Below, in pieces: positions 1-7,209 of a stretch of 8,697 nucleotides of DNA. The position numbers and the translations under genes are program-made. Every line of letters starts with the position of its first letter. Position 1 is the first letter of the stretch. The notes under the pieces were generated by a model. The model saw nothing but the letters and a program-made list of their open reading frames with translations. It did no database searches and was not told the DNA's origin. Source of the stretch: JALYIM01 sp040003205 (GTDB taxonomy: Bacteria > Acidobacteriota > Terriglobia > Terriglobales > Acidobacteriaceae); contig JBDUDA010000129.1 in the NCBI GenBank assembly GCA_040003205.1, positions 1-8,697 of the forward strand, given 5' to 3'.

Positions 1-571
1 CAGGACGCTGCTTCAAGAAAATCGGTTGGATTGTTGCCTTAAAGGTCTCAAAATTCCTGACTTCACTCGACCCCGATGAAGGGTTGACGGACGAAGCCTG
101 CGCGGACTCGGAGCTACGGCTAAATCCGGCCCACGCCGCGATAGCCTGCCACTCTGCATCGTCGCGAGATTTCCAGAATTTTCCTCCCGTGTGCGCGGGA
201 TCGCCGCCCGCCTCCGGTGCGAGGGGATGTATGAGGAGAGGGCTTTTCGACACGTCCGAGCGAGTAATCAATTTGGAGACGTGCTCAAAGTTTTGACGGG
301 ATTGTTCATCGCTCCACGACGAACTGCCGGGAGAGAAAGGTTGCAGGCGTAAACGGGTAGCTAAAGCCGAATGACAATCGTAGCAGCGCACGCCGCCCTC
401 GCGCCTCTTCACAAAGATGGGCTCGACGCGGGCTCTGTAGGTCTGAAAATCAAGACCTTCTTGCGTCGGCACCGTGTTTGTCCCTTGATATGCAGATGAA
501 GCGGTGCTCGCCACGGTGATAAAAGCGGAAATCGCAATCAGACTTATCTTCACCTGGTTGCGAATTCCCAT
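1..571 (-). CDS. Secreted c-type cytochrome-like protein with tandem haem domains (partial, C-terminus beyond left edge)
   Basis: An open frame of 190 codons runs from an ATG at 571 to the window edge without a stop. Residues 1-28 look like a Sec signal peptide: basic start, hydrophobic LIAISAFITVAS, then a probable cleavage after ASSA, so the product should be periplasmic. A covalent haem-binding CxxCH site (C63-Y-D-C66-H67) lies in a context like the planctomycete/acidobacterial cytochrome C domain (PVEPIF-type lead-in, later SPLLIHPLAPEAGGDPAH and EWQAIAAWAGF). The lead-in FQTYRARVEPIFVK at 42 recurs as FETFKATIQPIFLK at 174, so a second domain begins just before the edge. The gene starts 11 bp after the receptor stop, with a TAAGG Shine-Dalgarno overlapping that stop, so it is probably co-translated. 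Electron transfer or a haem-linked periplasmic role is inferred; the partner is unknown. Confidence 0.8.
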   Translation of the reverse strand, partial: MGIRNQVKISLIAISAFITVASTASSAYQGTNTVPTQEGLDFQTYRARVEPIFVKRREGGVRCYDCHSALATRLRLQPFSPGSSSWSDEQSRQNFEHVSKLITRSDVSKSPLLIHPLAPEAGGDPAHTGGKFWKSRDDAEWQAIAAWAGFSRSSESAQASSVNPSSGSSEVRNFETFKATIQPIFLKQRP

Positions 572-580
572 TCAGATCGG

Positions 581-585
581 CCTTA
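581..585 (-). promoter_or_regulatory. Ribosome binding site overlapping the receptor stop codon
   Basis: On the minus strand TAAGG, which includes the receptor's TAA stop, sits 9 nt before the ATG at 571. It supports that start and suggests that ribosomes finishing the receptor reinitiate on the cytochrome gene. Confidence 0.55.
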
Positions 586-3500
586 GAAAATCACTTTGAT
601 TGCGAACTGGATCTCTCTCGCCGTTGTGGTCGTCCTAGACAGAAGCCCAGATACTCCGGTCGGTGCTCCCGAACCGTCGAAGATATCCGAATTGTCGGGG
701 GTCACCGGAGGCGCAAAGTTTGCGTGATTCAGAATATTGAAAACTTCAGCGCGGAATTGAATATTAAAACGCTCAGAGATGCTTTTAATGTAGTTGTTCT
801 TGAACACAGAAAAGTCCAGCTCGGTAAGTCCAGGACCGATCAGGATGTTACGACCGGCATTGCCGCGAAGGTTAAAGCACCTTAGATCTCCGGGCGCGAG
901 CGGGGCGCCCACACTGGGCGGAGCGGGATCGCAGTTCGCATCGAAGAAGGCCTGGTTGGGCGCCACCGGAACCGCAAAGCAATTTGTCTTGATGTAGTTG
1001 GTTGCGGTCCCAGGATTAGTCAGCGTCTTGCATCCCGCGCCACCCAGGCGGTTGGGGACGTTCCAGTCATCGCTGCTAAGCGTCCCCAGAGGGTCCGCTC
1101 CCGTTCCATAGGTTGCTGTGAATGGAATGCCATCACTGGCAGTGAAGATGACGCCGAGCTCCCATCCACGCGCTGCCCACTCCGCTGCACCAGAGAGATG
1201 CTTGGGAGAGGGTATTTCCCAGGTGCCGTTCAGAACGAAAGTGCGCCCAACGTTGAAATCCGAAAGGCCGCGATTGAGCTTCAAGTCAAACCAGGGAAGG
1301 CTGGAGATGGAATTTCCGAATGAGTCGCCGGCGCCGGTTGCGGAGCTGGTATCCATGCTCTTTGCCCAGGTAAAAGTGCCCTGAAGCTGGAGGCCATGGC
1401 TCATGCGCTTCGCTAGCTGTGTTTCCAGAGCGTTGTAATACGAGTGACCGTTATAAAACATTGCGCGGACCGAACCGAAATTTGTATTGATGGGATCTGG
1501 GGGATTGCCTGCGTTCGGACCGGAAATGAGATTGCCGTCCACGTCCACTTGGGGCCACAGATATCCCGCTGAGGTCTTGGTTGGCAGGACTAGATTGGCT
1601 TCGTCTACCCGGAACGGTTGATGGATGCCGCGCGATCCGACATAGGCAACCATGCCTGCCAGAGTGGGGGTAATTTGCTGCTGTATGTTCAGGTTCCATT
1701 GCGCTACATAGTTGCGCTTTGGGTTGGGGTCAACATAGGTAGCGCGCAGTTTGTTCGCGGGGAAAGTGAAGTTACTAAGTCCCGAGAAAAACGTGCCGGG
1801 ACCGGGATTGATCGCGGTGTAGGAGAAGAAGGGAGTAGCTTGCGTCGTAAGCAGAATGAACTGGTAAGGAAGTGGTAACACATCGAACAAACCTATCCCG
1901 CCGCGGACAGCCGTCTTACCGTTACTGAAGGGATCCCACGCAAAACCCACCCGCGGTTCGAAATTTTTTGTAGTCGGGTTGTTGAAGAAAGGATTTCCCA
2001 GATGAGGTACGGCATCGGAAAGATTGCGCAGATTTGAAAGCTTGCCGTGGGTTTCGGTTGGCACGGTAGACATTTCGTAACGCAAGCCGAGGTTCAGAGT
2101 TAGATTTGGCCGGGCGCGCCAATCATCCTGGAAATACGCTCCGAAAAGCGTCTCACGGAGATTTCGTGGGGACAGAGTGCTGGCGATTCCTCCCTGAAAT
2201 TTAACGGGATTGTTGGTCAGAAAATCCGTCAAGGTATCAAATTTCCAAATGCCGTTGGGATCGGTATCGGCCAGAACATTTAGCAGCATACGCTCGGCGG
2301 CGAACCCGAACCGAAGGGAGTGGGTCCCTTTGTTGACAAATGCATCGTCATACAACTGAACAGAATTCCAGTGATAGAAGTAGGTTGGGCTTCCACCTAC
2401 CCCGCCCGTAAATGGGGTAACTCCCGTCATAAACACCTGCGAGGCGGCGCGACCTGCAAAAGCGGTGCCTCCCACGCCTAAAGAAGTGTCGCTCGCCAGC
2501 GGGTTGATGGCTTGCAGGCTTTGATTGTTGTTGACCGTCTCGTGGTTCCCCCCGATGCGAATGGAATTCGCAAAGTTGGGCCTGAACATATGGGTCTCTT
2601 CTATCGAAGCGAATTGCCGCGAAGTAAGAGTGTCAAACACGACGTTATTCAGTCCGTCGGGAGATGAGTAAGGAGTTTTGTCATACATATAGGTCCCGAA
2701 TAAGCTGTCTTTATCGGAAAAATGGTGGTCTATGCGAGCAGTGAAGAAGTTTTCATTTACGACTTGCTGTCCTGGAAAAGAATAGATTCCAATGTCGCCA
2801 TTTCCGAGCAGAGAACCATTGGGAAGGTGCCAAAAAGGCAAATAAGCTTTGGCTCCCAGATCTACGCCGTTGGCGTCGGTGGTCGGCCCAGGCGTTAACT
2901 GCGTGGTCGTGCATGGACTGGACGGATCGGCGCCGCCCGGATTGGAGCACAGCAGTCCCGCGCGCGCGGCCGCGGATGGCACGGTGGTGAAAGAGGTGAT
3001 GCCTTTTGACTGCCGAATTCCTTCATAGTCGGCAAAGAAGAAAGTATTGTTCTTGACGATTGGTCCGCCCACGGCCCCGCCAAACTGGTTGCGTTTAAAG
3101 GGTGGGATTTTATCTCCGTCAAAATAATTTCGAGCGTCTAGCGCGCTGTTACGTAAAAACTCGTAGATGCTTCCGTGAATCTGGTTGGTTCCCGAACGCG
3201 TGATGGCATTCACAACGCCGCCGGAAGTTTTTCCGTATTCTGCCGAGTAGTTGGTAGTAAGGACGGAGAATTCCTGAATCGCGTCAACGCCCAGGTTTCC
3301 TCCCAGTACGCTCCCCGGTGCTCCGTTGGCGTAGTCATTGAGGCTGACACCATCCAGACGGTAATTGTTCTGTTGCGGACGTGCTCCCGAGATCGTCAAT
3401 TGCTGTCCGAAGCCGCGATTCCCGCGATCGGTGCCGGCGGCGAAAGTTGGCTGCGTTTGAATGGCATTGACGCCGGGCTGCAGCGTGGCCAGATCCGTCC

Positions 3501-3990
3501 AGCTACGGCCATTCAAAGGTAGTTCGCGAACGGTGGTCGCATTTACTACTGCGCTGATATCCGAAGTTGTGAGTTGTACCGCGGGCGCTTCACCAGTTAC
3601 CTGAATCGTTTCGGTGGTGGTGCCAATCTGCATGTTGAGGTCAACAACTTCCTCCGCTCCTACGGTCAGAGTTATGCCCGTCCGTAACTCAGTTTTAAAG
3701 CCGGAGGCCGTGAACTTTACCTCGTACTTACCGGGGATAAGGTTGGGCGCGGTGTACAAGCCGTCTCCATTGGTAGTTGTCGGGCGGCTTACTCCGGTTT
3801 CGATATTGGTGATGGCGACTTCAGCGCCGGGAATTACGCTGCCCTGAGCATCTTTGACTGTGCCGGAAATAGTTCCGCCAGAGACTTGAGCTCGAAGGGC
3901 GGGCTGGAGCGCGAACACGTGAAGGAGCACGAGCAGGAGCGCGAGTGATAAAGACTTTGTCGCAACATTATTATTCAGGTGGGAAACCAT
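583..3990 (-). CDS. Oar-like TonB-dependent outer-membrane receptor with N-terminal carboxypeptidase-regulatory-like domain
   Basis: The product has 1135 residues, the usual size for this acidobacterial family. Residues 1-35 form a signal peptide (hydrophobic SLALLLVLLHVFAL, cleavage near LRA-Q). Residues 37-120 form a CarboxypepD_reg/CnaB-like beta-sandwich (GTISGTVKDAQGSVIPGAEV, GLYTAPNLIPGKYEVKF). The plug spans about 125-270, with ELPLNGRSWTDLATLQPGV at 156-174 and NYSAEYGKTSGGVVNAITRS at 247-266. The rest is a large beta-barrel ending in IKVIF, with the terminal aromatic residue typical of barrels recognised by the BAM machinery. Six cysteines in pairs (348/360, 987/1004, 1020/1038) lie in loop-like segments. 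The start has GGAGG 4 nt upstream. The ligand cannot be read from sequence: peptide, glycan or metal-complex uptake are all possible, and a myxobacterial Oar homologue is linked to protease secretion. It leads an operon with the cytochrome-like gene. Confidence 0.92.
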   Translation of the reverse strand: MVSHLNNNVATKSLSLALLLVLLHVFALQPALRAQVSGGTISGTVKDAQGSVIPGAEVAITNIETGVSRPTTTNGDGLYTAPNLIPGKYEVKFTASGFKTELRTGITLTVGAEEVVDLNMQIGTTTETIQVTGEAPAVQLTTSDISAVVNATTVRELPLNGRSWTDLATLQPGVNAIQTQPTFAAGTDRGNRGFGQQLTISGARPQQNNYRLDGVSLNDYANGAPGSVLGGNLGVDAIQEFSVLTTNYSAEYGKTSGGVVNAITRSGTNQIHGSIYEFLRNSALDARNYFDGDKIPPFKRNQFGGAVGGPIVKNNTFFFADYEGIRQSKGITSFTTVPSAAARAGLLCSNPGGADPSSPCTTTQLTPGPTTDANGVDLGAKAYLPFWHLPNGSLLGNGDIGIYSFPGQQVVNENFFTARIDHHFSDKDSLFGTYMYDKTPYSSPDGLNNVVFDTLTSRQFASIEETHMFRPNFANSIRIGGNHETVNNNQSLQAINPLASDTSLGVGGTAFAGRAASQVFMTGVTPFTGGVGGSPTYFYHWNSVQLYDDAFVNKGTHSLRFGFAAERMLLNVLADTDPNGIWKFDTLTDFLTNNPVKFQGGIASTLSPRNLRETLFGAYFQDDWRARPNLTLNLGLRYEMSTVPTETHGKLSNLRNLSDAVPHLGNPFFNNPTTKNFEPRVGFAWDPFSNGKTAVRGGIGLFDVLPLPYQFILLTTQATPFFSYTAINPGPGTFFSGLSNFTFPANKLRATYVDPNPKRNYVAQWNLNIQQQITPTLAGMVAYVGSRGIHQPFRVDEANLVLPTKTSAGYLWPQVDVDGNLISGPNAGNPPDPINTNFGSVRAMFYNGHSYYNALETQLAKRMSHGLQLQGTFTWAKSMDTSSATGAGDSFGNSISSLPWFDLKLNRGLSDFNVGRTFVLNGTWEIPSPKHLSGAAEWAARGWELGVIFTASDGIPFTATYGTGADPLGTLSSDDWNVPNRLGGAGCKTLTNPGTATNYIKTNCFAVPVAPNQAFFDANCDPAPPSVGAPLAPGDLRCFNLRGNAGRNILIGPGLTELDFSVFKNNYIKSISERFNIQFRAEVFNILNHANFAPPVTPDNSDIFDGSGAPTGVSGLLSRTTTTAREIQFAIKVIF

Positions 3991-4039
3991 CGGGCCTCCG
4001 AACTTGCTGTGTGTGACGCGGCTGAAAGCTTAACTCAGC

Positions 4040-4054
4040 GTTTCAATTCGAAAC
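4040..4054. promoter_or_regulatory. Candidate operator dyad GTTTC-N5-GAAAC
   Basis: GTTTCAATTCGAAAC is a perfect 5-bp inverted repeat around a 5-bp centre, 50 bp upstream of the receptor start and inside its expected promoter zone. An AAATTAATTT palindrome begins next to it at 4055. Short AT-rich dyads occur by chance, so this is only a candidate regulator site. Confidence 0.25.
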
Positions 4055-4146
4055 AAATTAATTTTCGTTCATTTGCCAATGAGTAAACCGTCGCGAAGGG
4101 AACCTAATTCGATACCATGGTGTTGACATCTGCAACAGGAAGATGG

Positions 4147-4168
4147 AGCTTGTACTTCAGCTTGACTT
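4147..4168 (+). repeat. Tandem direct repeat AGCTTG(T)ACTT upstream of the MmgE/PrpD gene
   Basis: AGCTTGTACTT (4147-4157) is followed one base later by AGCTTGACTT (4159-4168), identical but for one inserted T, at a 12-bp period. The second copy contains the TTGACT taken as a -35 element. Half-sites repeated about one helical turn apart are typical of cooperative regulator binding, including OmpR-family proteins. Binding is not shown. Confidence 0.4.
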
Positions 4169-4190
4169 AAGGCGTTCTGCTCTAAATAAA
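4162..4190 (+). promoter_or_regulatory. Candidate sigma-70-type promoter for the MmgE/PrpD gene
   Basis: TTGACT (4162-4167, 5 of 6 to consensus) is followed by a 17-bp spacer and AATAAA (4185-4190, 4 of 6). Transcription would start near 4197, leaving a leader of about 60 nt. The -10 is weak. A perfect TTGACA at 4123-4128 has no -10 at acceptable spacing. Confidence 0.35.
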
Positions 4191-4257
4191 AGCGGGCCGA
4201 TTCAACTCGCACCAGTAAAACAAATTACCTATGAGCCGATCGGATTAAGGACGAACG

Positions 4258-5763
4258 ATGATCAGACGCGATTTTGGTAAGACCGTATTGTTAACTCTCG
4301 CTTCCCCTCTTTTCCCTAACTTCTCGGAGGGGGCAGCAACAACGGAAGCTACAGGCGCAGAAACTTTCCCCGCGGCCCCCGGCCTGACTGCATATGTGGC
4401 GCGCTTCGTAGTAGAGACGAGTTACCAGGCAATTCCCGCCGACGTTCTCGAGCTTGGGAAGAAATCTATCCTCGATGGTTTTGGACTCGCGCTGGCAGGA
4501 TCGCGCGCCCAGTCGGGCCCGCTTTGCCTGGCTTACCTCGACAGCCTCGGAATTTGCCAGGGAAAATCCACGCTAATTGGTACCTCGCGAAAAACTGCTC
4601 CCCAATTTGCGGCGTTCGTGAATGGAGTGTCCATTCATGCAGACGATTATGACGATACTCAGCTCTCCGCCGCCAAGGATCGCGTGTATGGACTGTTGGT
4701 TCATCCGACAGTGCCGGTTTTACCCGCAGCCTTCGCGATCGCTGAAAAGGGCGGGGTTTCGGGGAAAGAATTTATGTTGGCCTACCATCTCGGGGCAGAA
4801 GTAGAGTGCAAAATCGCAGAAGCCATCGCCCCGCGCCACTATCAAGATGGATTTCACTCAACCGGCACCTGCGGTCCCTTTGGATCGGCAGCGGCCTGCG
4901 CGAAACTGATGCGATTCGATGTTGGCAAAACTCTAAACGCCTTCGGAATTGCGGGTAGTCAGTCAAGCGGCCTGCGCGAAAATTTCGGAACCATGACGAA
5001 ACCATTCCAGGCCGGACGCGCCGCGGAAAGCGGACTCGAAGCCGCGCAACTGGCTTCCTTAGGATGGACGGCAGCCCAACAAATTCTCGAGGCACAGCGC
5101 GGATTTTTCCACGCCGCCGGAGGATCGTTCGAACCCAGCTTCATCATGGACCGACTGGGGAAGCCGTGGACGTTCGCGTCCCCGGGAGTTTCTCTGAAGC
5201 CTTATCCGTCAGGTTCGTTGAGCCATCCCGCGATGACGGAAATGGCGCGGCTGATTGAGAAGAACGATATCAAGCCAGCGCAAGTAGAGAAAGTAGAGAT
5301 CGGCGCGAACCACAACATGACGGCGGCTCTTCTGCACAATCATCCGAAGACCGGGCTTGAAGGCAAATTCAGCATGGAGTTCTGTCTTGCGATCTTGCTG
5401 CTTGAAAGAAAAGCTGGCTTAGCGCAGTTCACCGATGAGTCGGTAAGGCGTCCTGAAGTGCAGGCAATGATCGAGAAAATTAGGTATTACGTTGACCCCG
5501 AGGCAGAAAGCGCCGGCTACGACAAAATGACTTCAATTTTAAAAATCTTCTTGAAGGATGGACGGGTGATATCCGGCAAGGCCGAATTTGGTAAGGGCAG
5601 CCCTGCCGACCCTATGAGCTTTGAGGAAGCGTCCGTTAAGTTTCGAGGATGCGCGGAATATGCGGGCTGGCCAAGAGATAAGGCGGAAAAAATAATTACG
5701 TTTATCCAACGCCTTGAAAATGCCGGCGACATGAAAGGGCTGACGCCTTTGCTGACAGCTTAG
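4258..5763 (+). CDS. MmgE/PrpD-family (2-methylcitrate dehydratase-like) protein with Tat-like signal
   Basis: The 501-residue product matches the MmgE/PrpD fold family (2-methylcitrate dehydratase, cis-aconitate decarboxylase and relatives). The all-alpha domain covers about 42-295: H127-A-D-D130-Y-D-D133-T134, H149-P, FHSTGTCGPFGSAAA with H200, and GTMTKPFQAGRAAESG with K248. The second domain starts around K314-PYP, with H323. These match the D, T, H, H, K and K positions that line the cis-aconitate decarboxylase active site, so it is probably catalytic; the substrate is unknown. The N-terminus MIRRDFGKTVLLTLASPLFP resembles a twin-arginine signal (R3-R4-x-F-x-K, then a short hydrophobic stretch), suggesting periplasmic export, odd for this mainly cytoplasmic family. 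Fourteen residues separate T134 from H149, longer than in many relatives. The start is backed by AAGGA 6 nt upstream. It is monocistronic and converges on the kinase gene with 6 bp between them. Confidence 0.88.
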   Translation: MIRRDFGKTVLLTLASPLFPNFSEGAATTEATGAETFPAAPGLTAYVARFVVETSYQAIPADVLELGKKSILDGFGLALAGSRAQSGPLCLAYLDSLGICQGKSTLIGTSRKTAPQFAAFVNGVSIHADDYDDTQLSAAKDRVYGLLVHPTVPVLPAAFAIAEKGGVSGKEFMLAYHLGAEVECKIAEAIAPRHYQDGFHSTGTCGPFGSAAACAKLMRFDVGKTLNAFGIAGSQSSGLRENFGTMTKPFQAGRAAESGLEAAQLASLGWTAAQQILEAQRGFFHAAGGSFEPSFIMDRLGKPWTFASPGVSLKPYPSGSLSHPAMTEMARLIEKNDIKPAQVEKVEIGANHNMTAALLHNHPKTGLEGKFSMEFCLAILLLERKAGLAQFTDESVRRPEVQAMIEKIRYYVDPEAESAGYDKMTSILKIFLKDGRVISGKAEFGKGSPADPMSFEEASVKFRGCAEYAGWPRDKAEKIITFIQRLENAGDMKGLTPLLTA

Positions 5764-5769
5764 GCGGAC

Positions 5770-7209
5770 TTACACTCTAGAAACAGCGACTTCTGTTACA
5801 GCAGAGACCGGGGCAGAGACTGCCAGCGGCCACTCCACTCGAAACATACTGCCCAAGCCTGCGGTACTTTCCACGGTGACGTCAGCTCCATGCGCCGTGC
5901 AGATCGCTTTCACAATCGCGAGTCCGAGGCCCGAGCCTCCGGATGAACGGGAACGCGCGCGGTCGGCGCGATAGAAGCGTTCAAAAATATGCGGGATGGA
6001 TTGTGCATCAATCCCCACTCCGTTGTCCGCAATTTCTAAAATTGCCCTGGCTTGCATTTTTTTTACGCTCACGGTCACACGCCCGGCATGTTCACAATAT
6101 TTGATTGCGTTGTCCAACAGATTGGCGATGACCTGACGCAGGCGAATTTCATTGGCCTCAACCATCACTCCCTCGGTGATGTCGAAAGCCAGCGCAATGG
6201 ACTTTTCTTCCGCCAGCAGGTGGAGTTGCTCAACTGTGGAAGTTGCCATTAAGCCCAGGTCAAGATGAATGCGGTTGGAAGAAGCTTCGCCTGCATCCAG
6301 CCGTGAAATCTCCAACAACTGCTCGACAATTTTTCCCAGGCGCTCAGTTTCCTCGAGCGCGCTGCCAATAACTTCCAAATGCCTGGTTGGAACTCCGTTA
6401 CTGGCGAGAGCTTCGAGTTCGCCGCGGATAATCGTTAAGGGAGTTCGCAGCTCATGCGAGACGTCGGCTGAAAAGCGGTTGATGTGTTGAAAGGACTCGT
6501 CCAGGCGGCTGATCATTCGATTCAGGGACTTCGACAAACGCTCGATCTCATCTCCGGAATGCACCTGCGGCAACCGCTCACTCAAATTTCTGGAGCTGAT
6601 GCGTTCGGCATGTTCAGCAATATCGTTGACCGGCTCCAGCGCTCGCTGCATCACCCAATATCCACCTGCGATCGCGCCTGCAACAATCAGCGGCAGTCCG
6701 AAGGCGAGGATTTCGAGAAGACGCTCAAGCACCGCTCTGCTTTGCTGATACGGCGCGCCACTCTCGATCAGGAATAGCTTTCCCTGACCGGTGGAGTAGG
6801 GATAGGCATAGATGAATAGTGGGGTTCCGCCCACAATTTCAGTTCGGTAGGATGGCTTGCGTGTATTCGCGTAGGAAGGAATTTTTGAAGGATCGAACGA
6901 ACCGCCGCGAGGCGGCCCGGAACGATAGAGAATCGTTCCATCCTGACGGGTGATGCGAATAAACCGGCCATTGATTTCCGGAGCAAGCTCGGCGGTTTCA
7001 TCGGCAACGTACTTATCACCTCTTCTGTCGACCTCCGACAAAAGCTTTTCGCCGATCGTACGAGCTTGTTCGGCGAGGGTCGTTTGCAGACTACTGTCCA
7101 GGTAGTGCTCGAGGCCGAGGTAGACCGAGGCGCTGAAGACCAGCAGCGAGATGGTAAGAAGTCCGGCATACCACGCAGTCATTCTGAATCGCAGAGAATG
7201 AGTGTTCAT
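5770..7209 (-). CDS. Membrane sensor histidine kinase, HAMP/HisKA/HATPase type
   Basis: The start chosen is the ATG at 7209, giving 479 residues, because it overlaps the regulator's stop as ATGA and leads straight into TM1. A start further upstream at 7353 is possible but adds a basic, low-complexity stretch and a 148-bp overlap. TM1 is about 11-32, followed by a periplasmic sensor region of about 130 residues (33-163), then TM2 (164-187) and HAMP (188-240). HisKA carries the phosphoacceptor H252 in FSADVSHELRTPLT. The ATPase has its N box N363-LLDN367, G1 D395-NGVG, an F box at IFERFYRADRARS and G2 G425-SGLGLAI, so all catalytic motifs are present. The layout resembles CusS/heavy-metal-sensor kinases, but the periplasmic part shows no metal-binding cluster and no PAS or Cache signature I recognise. 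It should phosphorylate the adjacent regulator; the signal is unknown. Confidence 0.92.
   Translation of the reverse strand: MNTHSLRFRMTAWYAGLLTISLLVFSASVYLGLEHYLDSSLQTTLAEQARTIGEKLLSEVDRRGDKYVADETAELAPEINGRFIRITRQDGTILYRSGPPRGGSFDPSKIPSYANTRKPSYRTEIVGGTPLFIYAYPYSTGQGKLFLIESGAPYQQSRAVLERLLEILAFGLPLIVAGAIAGGYWVMQRALEPVNDIAEHAERISSRNLSERLPQVHSGDEIERLSKSLNRMISRLDESFQHINRFSADVSHELRTPLTIIRGELEALASNGVPTRHLEVIGSALEETERLGKIVEQLLEISRLDAGEASSNRIHLDLGLMATSTVEQLHLLAEEKSIALAFDITEGVMVEANEIRLRQVIANLLDNAIKYCEHAGRVTVSVKKMQARAILEIADNGVGIDAQSIPHIFERFYRADRARSRSSGGSGLGLAIVKAICTAHGADVTVESTAGLGSMFRVEWPLAVSAPVSAVTEVAVSRV

Larger units (their letters stand above)
3991..4257. promoter_or_regulatory. Divergent intergenic region between the receptor operon and the MmgE/PrpD gene
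   Basis: These 267 bp separate two divergent start codons and must hold both promoters. The receptor-proximal half is AT-rich and has a minus-strand TTGGCA (4074-4079) as a possible -35, but no good -10 follows it at normal spacing. The plus-strand half holds the promoter and repeat candidates listed separately. A five-codon frame from the ATG at 4231 ends in TAA at 4246-4248, which rules out that ATG as an upstream start of the enzyme. I see no coding frame or RNA gene here. Confidence 0.6.

Noticed and set aside
84..296. 70-codon plus-strand frame
   Set aside because: It is antisense to the cytochrome-like gene, which has a signal peptide, a CxxCH site and a coupled ribosome binding site; this frame has no recognisable domain.
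3175..3522. 115-codon plus-strand frame inside the receptor gene
   Set aside because: It is antisense to the conserved plug region of the receptor, with no family resemblance; long antisense frames are common opposite GC-rich genes.
4123..4128. Perfect TTGACA hexamer as a plus-strand -35
   Set aside because: No acceptable -10 follows at 15-19 bp; the nearest candidate, TGTACT at 4151, is 22 bp away.
4772..5147. Minus-strand frames of 107 and 62 codons
   Set aside because: They are antisense to the conserved core of the MmgE/PrpD gene and show no domain or ribosome binding site.
5782..5797. AACAG-N6-CTGTT hairpin as a terminator
   Set aside because: Five AT-rich base pairs without a following U run are too weak, and it lies inside the kinase coding sequence.
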